Positions 19,186 to 29,697 are shown, counted from the first letter of the stretch. The stretch: 64,000 bases of DNA from an uncultured beta proteobacterium (GCA_903869595.1 CAIPZV010000044.1:1-64000), one strand, 5' to 3'. Translations and numbers: made by a program. The notes: a model not told the origin generated them from the sequence alone.

Positions 19186-19203
19186 AATAAAGATCACTTT
19201 ATT
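19186..19203. repeat. Perfect 7-base inverted repeat upstream of the GH17 gene
   Basis: AATAAAG (19186-19192) pairs with CTTTATT (19197-19203) across a four-base loop, 76-93 bases before the GH17 start. It differs from the locus palindrome. It could be a protein-binding site or part of an AT-rich promoter; the function is unknown. Confidence 0.35.
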
Positions 19204-19242
19204 CAGCGAGGCGATTTACGTTTAGCAAATATTCCGACGGCC

Positions 19243-19280
19243 ATAAGAAAAAGATCGGGCGCCCAAATGGTTGCCCGATC
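19243..19280 (-). terminator. Intrinsic terminator after the unknown glucan-locus lipoprotein gene
   Basis: Read on the minus strand, GATCGGGC pairs with GCCCGATC across a 12-base loop (19280-19253) and is followed by TTTTTCTTAT. It lies 20 bases past the stop codon of the lipoprotein gene at 19300-20073 and separates it from the GH17 gene. Confidence 0.85.
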
Positions 19281-19299
19281 CTTGAGACTGCGACAAAAA

Positions 19300-20073
19300 T
19301 TAAAGCGAGAAGGAAATAAACCCGACCTTTGGAAGCACCAAGTTTTGCGACGTGGAGGCTTGGCGGGCGGCTGTATCCTTGTTGCCGAGTACCTTAACAG
19401 TAACCGATTTCACCCCGGACTTCAAAGCGTCGAGCGTGCCTGCTGAGCAAGTTAAGGTCGAAAGTGCGATCTTGTAAGTCGACATTCCTAGTGGGTGGCC
19501 AGTTGGCTGAAACTTGGAGTCCGCTATGGTTACATCTGCCGAACATGAATTGGCATACGTGTAGTTGGTCGCGTTATATGCCCCACCTTCTAGGAAAACG
19601 GAAAAAACGCGTGCAGTATTGGGTTGATCGTTTATATTTACGCCGTTACCCATTTGAATGACCACGTTTCCGGATTTAGAAACATCGAGCGATCCGTTTA
19701 CGGGTGCTTTTACCTGTAGATATATGTAGTCTGTAGCAGCCAAGGCCGCAGGATGGGTGTACTGGATGCCGATAGCCTGATGAAAGTTGATATCGGTGTT
19801 GTTAAAAATCCCCCATCCACCATAGGCAAAGCCGCTACTGGTTCCCATGCTTGCCGTCCCGCCTTCCAACGAAGTCCATTTACCAGGATCATCATTTGCA
19901 ACGCCGGTATTGAATGCGTAAGAAGTTGCAAAGTTCACATAGGGACTAACCTCAGCTGTGCCAGCCCCAGCCGTTGTACCGCCACCGCCACACGCGGCAA
20001 TGATCGTGCCCAAAACACTTACGGTAGCAAGTGCAAGGGTCTTGCCAACATATCCGAGTCTGAATTGCGTCAT
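19300..20073 (-). CDS. Uncharacterised lipoprotein under strong LacI-type control; candidate glucan-binding protein
   Basis: From the ATG at 20073, preceded by the good site AGGAGA, the product has 257 residues. It has a lipoprotein signal with lipobox IAAC (Cys28), then GGGG and a short Thr/Gly/Ala linker. The rest looks all-beta: a first half rich in Trp, Tyr and Phe (KWTSLEGG, FAYGGWGIFN, TDYIYLQVK) and no catalytic motif I recognise. This is the composition of a carbohydrate-binding module or a SusE-like surface protein, but I cannot name the family. It has two adjacent operators, the most in the locus, and its own terminator, so it is probably strongly induced. A surface glucan-binding role is an inference from context. 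Confidence 0.7.
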   Translation of the reverse strand: MTQFRLGYVGKTLALATVSVLGTIIAACGGGGTTAGAGTAEVSPYVNFATSYAFNTGVANDDPGKWTSLEGGTASMGTSSGFAYGGWGIFNNTDINFHQAIGIQYTHPAALAATDYIYLQVKAPVNGSLDVSKSGNVVIQMGNGVNINDQPNTARVFSVFLEGGAYNATNYTYANSCSADVTIADSKFQPTGHPLGMSTYKIALSTLTCSAGTLDALKSGVKSVTVKVLGNKDTAARQASTSQNLVLPKVGFISFSL

Positions 20074-20129
20074 AAAAATCTCCTGTGCTAATGGTCTAAA
20101 CCTAGAGTGAAAACATGCTCTGTAAAACG

Positions 20130-20159
20130 TGAAAGCGTTTTCAGTTGAAAGCGCTTTCA
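20130..20159 (-). promoter_or_regulatory. Tandem LacI-type operators upstream of the lipoprotein gene
   Basis: TGAAAGCGTTTTCA (20130-20143, 13 of 14 matches) and TGAAAGCGCTTTCA (20146-20159, perfect) are separated by two bases, with centres 16 bases apart. They lie 57-86 bases before the lipoprotein start. A possible -35 TTTACA follows on the minus strand. The 268 bases on the other side (20160-20427) lead to gspG and hold its promoter region but no recognisable gene. Confidence 0.78.
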
Positions 20160-20427
20160 GGATCTTAAGGGATTTTTTCACCGGATTTTTGGGTTTTTGG
20201 CCTATCGTTTTCCCTAATAAATACCGGGAATCAGGCATTTTTTGGCATAAAGCTTGGCAATATCATGCGTCGCTGACCCGTTTTCAGCGATGGTGTGCTG
20301 CTCCGGGAAACGCGGCTTCGCGAAAGGATCTGCTATCCAGACAGGTACCCTGCGAAAGCCGCTCTAGCCTATCCGGCGCTTTTCTTTTGTCAGGCAAAAT
20401 AAGTTCTTTTTTGCATACCATCGGCCC

Positions 20428-20871
20428 ATGTCCCAGCAAACACGCCCTTTGACCGCAGCACTGCAACGCGGCTTCACCCTGATCGAGCTCATGGTGGTTT
20501 TGCTCATCATCGGCGTGCTGGCCGCTCTGATCGTGCCCAATGTGCTCGATAGGGCGGACGATGCCAAGGTGACGGCAGCCAAGGCCGATATCAGCAACCT
20601 GATGCAAGCGCTCAAGATGTACCGCCTGGACAATGGCCGCTACCCCAGTGCCGAGCAGGGCCTGGCTGCGCTGGTGAGTAAACCCACGGCCGAGCCCATG
20701 GCGCCCAACTGGAAGAAAAACCTGGACCAGTTGCCCAATGACCCCTGGGGCAAGCCCTATGTCTATCTCAACCCCGGCATCAAGGCGGAAATCGATGTCA
20801 TGTCCTTTGGCGCAGACGGTCAGTCCGGCGGCGAGGGCAAGAATGCAGACATCGGCAGCTGGCAGCCTTAA
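20428..20871 (+). CDS. gspG: Type II secretion major pseudopilin GspG
   Basis: The 147-residue product has the prepilin cleavage motif RG/FTLIELMVVLLIIGVL, with cleavage after Gly15 and the conserved E5 of the mature chain. The C-terminal half carries the GspG hallmark LDNGRYPSAEQGLAAL and the calcium-loop region near MSFGADGQSGGEGKNADIGSW. GspG forms the shaft of the pseudopilus that pushes substrates through GspD. It is the first gene of the long gsp operon and is the right length. Confidence 0.97.
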   Translation: MSQQTRPLTAALQRGFTLIELMVVLLIIGVLAALIVPNVLDRADDAKVTAAKADISNLMQALKMYRLDNGRYPSAEQGLAALVSKPTAEPMAPNWKKNLDQLPNDPWGKPYVYLNPGIKAEIDVMSFGADGQSGGEGKNADIGSWQP

Positions 20872-21391
20872 GCGGCGCCTAGTCCGCCGCACCGCGCGCG
20901 CTGGCGGGCAGCGCGGCTTTACCCTGATCGAGCTAATGGTGGTGGTGCTGATCGTGGCGCTGGCTTCTGGCATGGTGGTTTTTAGTGTGCGCGACACCCA
21001 GGGCATCGCCTTGGAGCGCGAAGGCCAGCGGCTGGCCGCCTTGCTGGAATACGCCCGCGCCCAGTCTCGCCTGCAAGGCACGCCCGTACGCTGGCGCGCC
21101 ACCCGCAAAGGTTTTATCTTGGACGGTCTTCATAAGCCTGTAGCCGAACAGCCTTGGCTGAGCGAGGACACCCGCGTGCTCGAAGTACTGCCGCGCGACA
21201 GCACCACTGACGCAGCCACTTTGCCCACGCTAGCCCTGGGCCCGGAGCCGGTGCTGGCGCCCCAATCGGTGCTGCTGGGCTGGGGCCCGGCGCCGGGCAA
21301 CATGGTACGCGTCGCCACCGACGGCGTGCGGCCCTTTGCCATCGTGCCCGCAGACGCTGCAGCAAGCAGCGCAGCAGGACGCGCGCCATGA
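20843..21391 (+). CDS. gspH: Type II secretion minor pseudopilin GspH
   Basis: From the ATG at 20843 (preceded by GAGGGC) the product has 182 residues and overlaps gspG by 29 bases. The prepilin site GQRG/FTLIELMVVVLIVALA has cleavage after about Gly25. The rest is a GspH-like domain with EGQRLAALLEYARAQSRLQGTPVRW. A longer frame from 20738 lies wholly within gspG and is not expected. GspH belongs to the tip complex with I, J and K. Confidence 0.9.
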   Translation: MQTSAAGSLKRRLVRRTARAGGQRGFTLIELMVVVLIVALASGMVVFSVRDTQGIALEREGQRLAALLEYARAQSRLQGTPVRWRATRKGFILDGLHKPVAEQPWLSEDTRVLEVLPRDSTTDAATLPTLALGPEPVLAPQSVLLGWGPAPGNMVRVATDGVRPFAIVPADAAASSAAGRAP

Positions 21392-21867
21392 TGTATTTGC
21401 ACCTGTTGGCTTGGCGCAAACCCGCTAGCCCCCGCTCCGACACGGCGCAGGCGCTCCGGGTTGCGCGGCTTTACCCTCCAGTGCGACCGAAAGCCCAACC
21501 TAGGCTGGGTCCTGCACATGCCCGCGGCTTTACCTTGATTGAAGTGCTGGTGGCGCTGACTATTGTGGCCGTGTCGCTCATGGCGGGTATGAAGGCCAGC
21601 GGCGCCCTGACGCTGCATGCCCAGCGCCAGACCGATGTGTTGCTCGGTCAGATGTGTGTGGAAAACGTTTTGAACCAAATACGTCTGTCCCGCCAGCGTC
21701 CGGGCGTGGGCCAAAGCAGCCGCGAATGCCAGCAAGGCAGGCAAACCTATACCGTGGCGCTAGACGTGCAACCCACGCCCAACCCCAATTTCGTGCGCGT
21801 CGATGCCGTGGTGCAGAGCGAGGGGGAGCCGGTATTTCGGCTGACCACCATCGTGGGCCGCAACTAA
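21388..21867 (+). CDS. gspI: Type II secretion minor pseudopilin GspI
   Basis: The 159-residue product carries ARG/FTLIEVLVALTIVAVSLMAG, but the leader before the cleavage site is unusually long (47 residues). Methionines downstream of 21388 lie inside the mature part, so either the leader is real or translation begins at a non-ATG codon. The following region (QTDVLLGQMCVENVLNQIRL) fits GspI. The start overlaps gspH by four bases, which supports 21388. Confidence 0.87.
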   Translation: MMYLHLLAWRKPASPRSDTAQALRVARLYPPVRPKAQPRLGPAHARGFTLIEVLVALTIVAVSLMAGMKASGALTLHAQRQTDVLLGQMCVENVLNQIRLSRQRPGVGQSSRECQQGRQTYTVALDVQPTPNPNFVRVDAVVQSEGEPVFRLTTIVGRN

Positions 21868-21868
21868 T

Positions 21869-22639
21869 ATGCAGCGCCTGCCCTTTGCCATGTCCCGGGT
21901 GCACCCCACGGTGCGCCTGCAGCGCGGCTTCACGCTGATTGAATTGTTGGTGGCCCTGGTGCTTATGGCGGTGATGGCTGCTTTAAGTTGGCGCGGCTTT
22001 GACGCTATGCAGCGTAACCAAACCAGTTTGGCGCGCCATGCGCAAGAAGTGCTGACCCTGCAAAACGGTTTGGCGCAATGGACGGCAGATTTGGAGGCCT
22101 TGGAAACCCAGCCTGGCCAGAGCAGCATGGACTGGGATGGTCGCGCGCTGCGCCTGCTGCGCCGGGGCAGCCAAGGCGCGGGCGAGGCCTTGTACGTCGT
22201 GGCCTGGGCGCAAGGGCAGCGCACGCAGGGCAGCGTCTGGCTGCGCTGGTCTTCACCGCCGCTGACCACCCGTGCCCAACTGCTGGCGGCCTGGAGCCAG
22301 GCCGCTTTGTGGGCGCAAAACCCGGGCGATGCCGAGCGCCTGCGTGAAGTCATCATCGCCCCCATGAGCAGTTGGCAAATTGTGTATTTCCGGGGAGGGG
22401 CCTGGAGCAACCCGCTGTCCAGCGCCGACCAGGTGAACGCCGCACCCGCTGCCCCGGCCACGCCGGCAAGCGCTGCGCAGGCGGATCCCGCCAAGCCGGA
22501 CGCCGCGCCCGCCAAAGCGCAAACCAAAACCGAGGTCCTGCCCGATGGCGTGCGCCTGGTGCTGACCTTGCCCGATGGCGCCGCGATCAGCGGCACCCTC
22601 ACGCGCGACTGGTCGCGCGCCGGATTGGAGGGTTTGTGA
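21869..22639 (+). CDS. gspJ: Type II secretion minor pseudopilin GspJ
   Basis: The 256-residue product has the prepilin site QRG/FTLIELLVALVLMAVMAAL, with cleavage after Gly20, and a GspJ domain including WRGFDAMQRNQTSLARHAQEV. The C-terminus contains an Ala/Pro-rich insert (about residues 190-225) before the final strand. It follows gspI after one base and overlaps gspK at TGATG. It is a part of the pseudopilus tip. Confidence 0.92.
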   Translation: MQRLPFAMSRVHPTVRLQRGFTLIELLVALVLMAVMAALSWRGFDAMQRNQTSLARHAQEVLTLQNGLAQWTADLEALETQPGQSSMDWDGRALRLLRRGSQGAGEALYVVAWAQGQRTQGSVWLRWSSPPLTTRAQLLAAWSQAALWAQNPGDAERLREVIIAPMSSWQIVYFRGGAWSNPLSSADQVNAAPAAPATPASAAQADPAKPDAAPAKAQTKTEVLPDGVRLVLTLPDGAAISGTLTRDWSRAGLEGL

Positions 22640-23631
22640 TGCAGCGTAGCGCAGGCCGTAGCCGCCAAAGCGGCGCCGCGATTTTGATGGCCATGCTGAC
22701 CGTGGTACTGGTAGCTACCCTGGCCTCGGCGGCGCTATGGCAGCAGTGGCGCGCGATTGAGATCGAAAGCGCCGAACGCAGCCGCACCCAGTCTGGCTGG
22801 ATACTGCAAGGCGCACTCGATTGGGCCCGCCTGATACTGGCCGAAGACGGGCGCAAAGGTGGCTCGGACAACCTGACCGAGCCCTGGTCCATGCCGCTGG
22901 AAGCCGCCCGCCTGTCCACCTTTTTGGCGGTGGACCGCAGCGACGCCATCCTGGCAGAGCAGGCCGGCAGCGCGCTGCTGTCGGGCCAAATGTTTGATTT
23001 GCAATCGCGCCTGAACCTGCGCAACCTCATCGTGGGCGACAAGCTGCATGCCCCCACCGCAGCGCAGTTCACCCGTCTCTTCACTATATTGAACCTGCCC
23101 AACCAGGAATTGACGCGGCTGCTGAACGGTCTGCTCAGCGCGCACCAGGCTGCTAATGCGACGCAGGGGCTGGCCTTGCAGGCGCCGCTGATGCCGCAAA
23201 ACCTGGACCAATTGGCCTGGCTGGGCCTGAGCGCTGGCACGATCGAGCAGCTGCGCCCTTTCGTGACAATGCTCCCCGAGACCAGCAAAGTCAACCTGAA
23301 CACGGCCTCCGCCGTCGTGCTGCGCGCTGCCATCGCCGGTCTGGACACTGCTTCGGCCCAGCAGTTGCTGCAAAAACGCAGCAACAAACCCTGGGAGACG
23401 CTGGAGGATTTTGCGCAAGCGGCAGGACTTTCGACGAAGTTGCTCGATGCCGAAGCCCTGGCCACGCAAACCCGCTTTTTTGAATTGCGGGGCACGCTGG
23501 AATTGGACGGCCAGCCGGTGCATGTGCTTGCCCTGACCCAGCGTGACGGCCAGCGCGTGCATATTCTGCGGCGCGAGCGTACGGTCTCCCCGACGCCCGG
23601 TGCAAACAAGCCCGCCACCTACAATCCATGA
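22639..23631 (+). CDS. gspK: Type II secretion tip pseudopilin GspK
   Basis: From the ATG at 22639, overlapping the gspJ stop by one base, the product has 330 residues. It has the GspK-type signal RQSG/AAILMAMLTVVLVATLA, which lacks the E5 residue as is normal for GspK, and a large globular domain with SAM-like helix-hairpin regions (KVNLNTASAVVLRAAI near residue 217). GspK caps the pseudopilus. A longer frame from 22372 overlaps gspJ and is rejected. Confidence 0.94.
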   Translation: MQRSAGRSRQSGAAILMAMLTVVLVATLASAALWQQWRAIEIESAERSRTQSGWILQGALDWARLILAEDGRKGGSDNLTEPWSMPLEAARLSTFLAVDRSDAILAEQAGSALLSGQMFDLQSRLNLRNLIVGDKLHAPTAAQFTRLFTILNLPNQELTRLLNGLLSAHQAANATQGLALQAPLMPQNLDQLAWLGLSAGTIEQLRPFVTMLPETSKVNLNTASAVVLRAAIAGLDTASAQQLLQKRSNKPWETLEDFAQAAGLSTKLLDAEALATQTRFFELRGTLELDGQPVHVLALTQRDGQRVHILRRERTVSPTPGANKPATYNP

Positions 23632-23644
23632 AGCGATTGAATCC

Positions 23645-24874
23645 ATGGCTCTTTTGATCATTACCCTGCCCGCGCAAGCCCTGAAGTCCGCATCCCAGCT
23701 GGACTATGGAATCAGCCGCGACGGTACCACCCTGGACGTCCAGTCCAGCGCGCCTTGGTCCCTGCTTCCGACCAGCGCCCGCGCTGCCCAGGCCATGCAA
23801 GTGGTGCTGGTGCTGCCGGTGGAACGGGTGTCTTGGCACCAGGTGCACTTGCCGCCCGGCGCGGCCCGTTCAGCGCGTTTGCGCGCCGTGCTCGAAGGCT
23901 TGGTGGAAGACCAGTTGCTTGACGAGGTGGCCGACCTGCACCTGGCCTTGCAATCGCCGCTGCCCGCACAAGGCCCGGTTTGGTTGGCCGCTTGCGACAA
24001 AGCCTGGCTGCTCGACTGTGTGCGCGAGGTGGAGCAGGCCGGTTTCTTTATCACCTCGCTGGTGCCTGAATTGGCGCCGCCTGCGCTGGGTGCGGGCGCG
24101 GATGCCCCGGCCCAACTTTATGCCCTGGACAGTCCGCAGGGCCCGCAGTGGGTCCACAGCAGCGCCGCCGGGCTGACGCGCTGGCCTTTGCAGCCTGCCG
24201 CATTGGCAGCTATCAAACCCGGTGAGGATGTGCCGGTCTGGGCTGAGCCCGCAGTTGCAGCGCAAGCTGAAGCACTGTTGGGTCGGCCGCTGTTTTTGCA
24301 AACGAGCGCCCAGCGCGCATTGCTCGCCAGCCAGGGTCCCTGGGATATGGCGCAGTTTAGCATCGTGGCCTCGCGCAGCGGGCGCAGCCTGCGCCGTGTC
24401 ACACAAGGATTGCAACAGTTTTCCAGTGCGCCACGCTGGCGCCCGGTGCGCTGGGGCTTGTGGGCTTTGTTGCTGGTGCAGGTCCTGGGGCTTAATTTGC
24501 TTGCCTACCAAAGCCAAGCGGCGGTCAACCAAGAGCGTCGCGCTATGCAAGCGGCCTTTACCAGCACCTTTCCCAAGGTGCAAGCCGTGGTCGATGCGCC
24601 ATTGCAAATGCAGCGCGAAGTCGATCAATTGCGCCAGCGCAGTGGCCAATTGGCGCAAGATGATGCAGAAGTCATGCTCAGCGCGCTGATGCAGTCCGCC
24701 AACTTTGCGGCGGCGCCCGCTGCCGTGCATTACCAAGGCGGGGAACTCAAGGTAGAGGGATTGCCACTGTCCGCCGCAGCGCTGGCCGAATTGATCCGTG
24801 CGATGGAGGCACGCGGCTACCAACTGCAAGCCCAAGGCGCGGGGCTGTCCATGCGCACAAGGAGTGCGCCATGA
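23645..24874 (+). CDS. gspL: Type II secretion inner-membrane platform protein GspL
   Basis: The 409-residue product starts at ATG 23645. It has a cytoplasmic actin-like domain (residues about 1-250) that recruits GspE, one membrane segment (about 268-290, WGLWALLLVQVLGLNLLAY) and a periplasmic ferredoxin-like domain. The C-terminus overlaps gspM by four bases. Sequence is divergent, as is usual for GspL, so the assignment depends on this architecture and its place between gspK and gspM. Confidence 0.88.
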   Translation: MALLIITLPAQALKSASQLDYGISRDGTTLDVQSSAPWSLLPTSARAAQAMQVVLVLPVERVSWHQVHLPPGAARSARLRAVLEGLVEDQLLDEVADLHLALQSPLPAQGPVWLAACDKAWLLDCVREVEQAGFFITSLVPELAPPALGAGADAPAQLYALDSPQGPQWVHSSAAGLTRWPLQPAALAAIKPGEDVPVWAEPAVAAQAEALLGRPLFLQTSAQRALLASQGPWDMAQFSIVASRSGRSLRRVTQGLQQFSSAPRWRPVRWGLWALLLVQVLGLNLLAYQSQAAVNQERRAMQAAFTSTFPKVQAVVDAPLQMQREVDQLRQRSGQLAQDDAEVMLSALMQSANFAAAPAAVHYQGGELKVEGLPLSAAALAELIRAMEARGYQLQAQGAGLSMRTRSAP

Positions 24875-25362
24875 TGCAGTCCCTGCGCATTACCTGGCAA
24901 GCGCGCTGGTCCCAAGCCAGCGCCCGTGAGCAAGGTTTGGTACGAATCGGGGTCAGTGTGGTGCTGCTGGCGGCTTTGTGGTTTATCGCGCTGCGCCCGG
25001 CTTGGGTCAGCCTGCAGGCATCGCGCACCCAGGCGCCGTTGGTGCGTGCGCAGTACGAACGGGTTTTGCAACTACAGGCGCAGGCGCAGGCCTTGCGCGC
25101 CCAGGCACCCGGCGCACCGGTGAATGCCACCGCGGTATTACAAGGCGCTTTGGGCAGCCTGGAAAAAGATGCGCGCATGGCAGTGCTGGCCGAGCGCGCC
25201 ACCATCAGCTTCAAAGACGCCCGGCCCGAAGCGCTGGCGCACTATTTAGAGCAAGCCCGCCTCATGGCCCACACTAGCACGCTGGAAATGCATGTCACCC
25301 AGTCCGCCGGCCTGTGGTCGGGCAGCTTGGTCTTGCTGCTGCCCGCGCCGGGCACGCCCTGA
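24871..25362 (+). CDS. gspM: Type II secretion inner-membrane platform protein GspM
   Basis: The 163-residue protein has a short cytosolic start, one membrane segment (about residues 25-45) and a periplasmic coiled-coil plus ferredoxin-like domain. It contains WQARWSQASAREQGLVRIG before the membrane, a pattern typical of GspM. It overlaps gspL by four bases and should pair with it in the platform. Confidence 0.88.
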   Translation: MMQSLRITWQARWSQASAREQGLVRIGVSVVLLAALWFIALRPAWVSLQASRTQAPLVRAQYERVLQLQAQAQALRAQAPGAPVNATAVLQGALGSLEKDARMAVLAERATISFKDARPEALAHYLEQARLMAHTSTLEMHVTQSAGLWSGSLVLLLPAPGTP

Positions 25363-25378
25363 CAGGTCCGCCAGCGCC

Positions 25379-26185
25379 ATGGCAAGCACACCTACCGCTT
25401 TTACTGGTGCACCAGGCAGGCGCGCGCCTTGGATGTGGATGGCAGCAGGTGGCCTGGTGGGGCTGGGCCTGGCACTGCTCTTGTTCGCACCGGCACGCTG
25501 GCTGGCGGCGCAATTGGGTCAGGCTACCGAAGGGCGGCTGCGCCTCTCGGATGCCCAAGGGACGGTATGGTCCGGCTCTGGACAGCTAAGCCTGCACGGC
25601 GGGCAGGGCAGCAAGGACACCAGTGTGTTGCCGGGTCGGGTGCAATGGCGCTTACTGCCCGCGTGGGGCGCATTGGACTTAGAGCTGCGCGCCGACTGCT
25701 GTACCCCCGAGGGTTTGCAAGTGCACATCCTGCCGTCCTGGAACGGTACGCGCTTGCAAGTGGCTGATCGGCAGTCGCACTGGTCGGCACAGTGGCTGGC
25801 GGGCTTAGGTACGCCCTGGAATACCATCCGCCCCGAAGGCGAGTTGCTCTTGCAAAGCAAGGCCTTTGTGGTGCAATGGGCCGCAGGGCGCTGGTCCTGG
25901 CAGGGGGCTTTGCAAATCGACGCGCTGGATATGGCCTCGCGCCTGTCCACTTTGCGGCCTATGGGCAGCTACCGCTTGCGCTTGCAGGAGGGGCCGTCTT
26001 CGCAGTTGGAATTGAGTACGCTGCAAGGCGGTTTGCAATTGCGTGGCAGCGGCCAGTGGGCCGGCGGTAAATGGCGTTTTGAGGGCGAGGCCAGTGCCGC
26101 GCCCGACCGGGAGGAGGCATTGGCCAATCTCCTGAACATCATCGGGCAGCGCAACGGTGCGCGCGCGATCATCAAACTGGGTTGA
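25379..26185 (+). CDS. gspN: Type II secretion protein GspN
   Basis: From the ATG at 25379 the product has 268 residues, with one N-terminal membrane segment (about residues 20-42) and a beta-rich periplasmic domain. Sequences such as ATEGRLRLSDAQGTVWSGSG fit the GspN family, whose role is accessory. An upstream in-frame extension overlaps gspM. The gene precedes gspD by six bases. Confidence 0.86.
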   Translation: MASTPTAFTGAPGRRAPWMWMAAGGLVGLGLALLLFAPARWLAAQLGQATEGRLRLSDAQGTVWSGSGQLSLHGGQGSKDTSVLPGRVQWRLLPAWGALDLELRADCCTPEGLQVHILPSWNGTRLQVADRQSHWSAQWLAGLGTPWNTIRPEGELLLQSKAFVVQWAAGRWSWQGALQIDALDMASRLSTLRPMGSYRLRLQEGPSSQLELSTLQGGLQLRGSGQWAGGKWRFEGEASAAPDREEALANLLNIIGQRNGARAIIKLG

Positions 26186-26191
26186 AATTTC

Positions 26192-28258
26192 ATGACAGCT
26201 ATTGCGCATTTCAAAATGACGGGTTTTTTAGCGGCCACCATCGGCCTGCTGCTGTACTGCGCATGCCTGGCACCAGCGAAGGCGCAGTCGGCCGCCCCGG
26301 CCGCAGCTGCCAAGCCTGACACTGTGTACAAACGCGGCGATCACATCACCCTCAATTTCAACGCTGCTGACATCGAGGCCGTAGCCCGCACCATGGGCGT
26401 GATTTCGGGTATGAACGTGGTGGTCGATCCGCGCGTAAAGGGCCAAATCACGTTGGTGAGCGAAAAATCCGTCAGCCCTCAAGTGGCGATGGGGCAGTTC
26501 CTGACCACCTTGCGTATGCAGGGCTTTACCATGGTCGAGTCGGCGGGCTTGTTCAAAGTCGTGCCCGAGGCCGATGCCAAGCTGCAAAGCGGGGCCGTAG
26601 AAACCAGCGAGAGCGCCCCCAAAGGCGCACCCGGCGCGCAAATTACGACGCAGATTTTCAAGCTCAATTTCGAGTCGGCCAACAACCTGGTCGCCATACT
26701 GCGCCCGCTGATCAGCCCGAACAACACCATCAACGCCAACCCGGTAAACAACTCGCTGGTGATTACCGACTATGCGGACAATTTGCGCCGCATTGCGCGC
26801 ATCATCGCGGCGCTCGATGTCAGCAACGCCACCGAAGTGGAGGTACTTGAACTGAAAAACGCCATCGCAGTGGATTTGGCGCCTTTGGTGACGCGCTTGC
26901 TCGAATCCGGTGGCGCAGCGGGTGCGGCCCCTGGCGGTGCTGGGGATGGTGGTTTTAAGACCACAGTAATCGCCGAGGCGCGCAGCAATTCCTTGCTGGT
27001 GCGCGCCGCCAACGGGGCGCGCCTGGCGCAGATTAAGTCGCTGGTAGAAAAGCTGGACCGCGCGTCCAACCAAGGCAATGGCGATGCGGGTGTTTTGCGC
27101 GTCGTCAGCCTGAAAAATGCCGATGCCACCAAGCTGGCCGCCACCCTGCGCGCTGCCATGGGCGCGGGCAGTACCGGCGCGCAAGCCACGCCTGCTGCGG
27201 GCGGCGCGCCAGGCCAGGCGGCTGCCCCGGCCACCACCACCGGCGGCCAGGTACAGGCCGATGTGGCGACCAACTCGCTCATCATCACCGCGCCAGACCC
27301 GCAGTACCGCCAGTTGCGCGAAGTGATTGACATGCTGGACGGTCGTCGCGCGCAGGTGTTTATCGAAAGCCTGATTGCTGAAGTCAGCACCGACAAAGCC
27401 GCTGACTTTGGGGTGCAATGGCAGGGTGCTTTGGGCAAGGTGGGCGACGGCACGGTGGGGCTCTTGGGCACCAACTTCGGTTCCGGCGGTGCCAACATCA
27501 TTAGTCTGGCCACGGGCGCTGCTACGGGCACGGCGGTACCCAAGCCGGGTTTGAACATCGGCATCGCCTCGCAGTACAACGGCAATTACGTGCTGGGCGC
27601 ACTGGCGCGTTTTCTGGAAAGCTCGGGTTCCGGCAATGTGCTTTCAACGCCCAATTTGCTGACGCTGGACAATGAGGAAGCCAAGATCGTGATCGCGCAA
27701 AACGTGCCCTTTGTCACCGGCCAGTTCACCAACACCGGCACCGGTAATGGCGCGGTCAACCCCTTCCAAACCATTGAGCGTAAAGACGTGGGCTTGACGC
27801 TCAAAGTCAAGCCGCAAATCAGCGCCAACGGCACGGTCAAGCTCACGATTTACCAAGAAGTATCGGCAGTCGATAGCAGCTCGGCTTCCAGCGCCAACGG
27901 CCCCACGACCAACAAGCGCACCATCGAATCTAACGTGCTGGTCGATGACGGCTCGGTGGTGGTGCTAGGCGGTTTATTGCAAGACAACTTCACGGGTAAC
28001 ACCGACAAAATACCCGGCCTGGGTGACTTGCCCTTTTTTGGCAGCTTGTTCAAGAGCAATTCGCGCACGCGCAAAAAATCGAACCTGATGGTGTTTTTGC
28101 GACCCGTAGTAGTGCGTGATGCCGCGTCCAGCGACCGTTTGTCCATGGAGCGCTACGAGCAAATGCTGGGTGGCATGAAAGAAGCCCAACCCGCGCCCAG
28201 CCAAACCACGCCGATCAACGAAGGCCCGGTGCTGCCCGCGCTGCCCGCTAAAAACTGA
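26192..28258 (+). CDS. gspD: Type II secretion secretin GspD
   Basis: The 688-residue outer-membrane channel subunit has a signal peptide (cleavage near AKA, residue 31), an N0 domain (about 45-120, LNFNAADIEAVARTMG), N1-N3 domains with Gly/Ala-rich loops (near 240 and 325), and the secretin core from about residue 385. The core contains VLSTPNLLTLDNEEAKI and the closing motif IPGLGDLPFFGSLF. The C-terminus ends soon after the core, without a clear pilotin-binding S-domain. All parts expected for export function are present. Confidence 0.96.
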   Translation: MTAIAHFKMTGFLAATIGLLLYCACLAPAKAQSAAPAAAAKPDTVYKRGDHITLNFNAADIEAVARTMGVISGMNVVVDPRVKGQITLVSEKSVSPQVAMGQFLTTLRMQGFTMVESAGLFKVVPEADAKLQSGAVETSESAPKGAPGAQITTQIFKLNFESANNLVAILRPLISPNNTINANPVNNSLVITDYADNLRRIARIIAALDVSNATEVEVLELKNAIAVDLAPLVTRLLESGGAAGAAPGGAGDGGFKTTVIAEARSNSLLVRAANGARLAQIKSLVEKLDRASNQGNGDAGVLRVVSLKNADATKLAATLRAAMGAGSTGAQATPAAGGAPGQAAAPATTTGGQVQADVATNSLIITAPDPQYRQLREVIDMLDGRRAQVFIESLIAEVSTDKAADFGVQWQGALGKVGDGTVGLLGTNFGSGGANIISLATGAATGTAVPKPGLNIGIASQYNGNYVLGALARFLESSGSGNVLSTPNLLTLDNEEAKIVIAQNVPFVTGQFTNTGTGNGAVNPFQTIERKDVGLTLKVKPQISANGTVKLTIYQEVSAVDSSSASSANGPTTNKRTIESNVLVDDGSVVVLGGLLQDNFTGNTDKIPGLGDLPFFGSLFKSNSRTRKKSNLMVFLRPVVVRDAASSDRLSMERYEQMLGGMKEAQPAPSQTTPINEGPVLPALPAKN

Positions 28259-28259
28259 T

Positions 28260-29648
<1,389 letters not shown>

Positions 29649-29697
29649 ACGCGCACCGCACTGCGCCAGCGTATCCCTACCGAATTCCCCGCCCACC

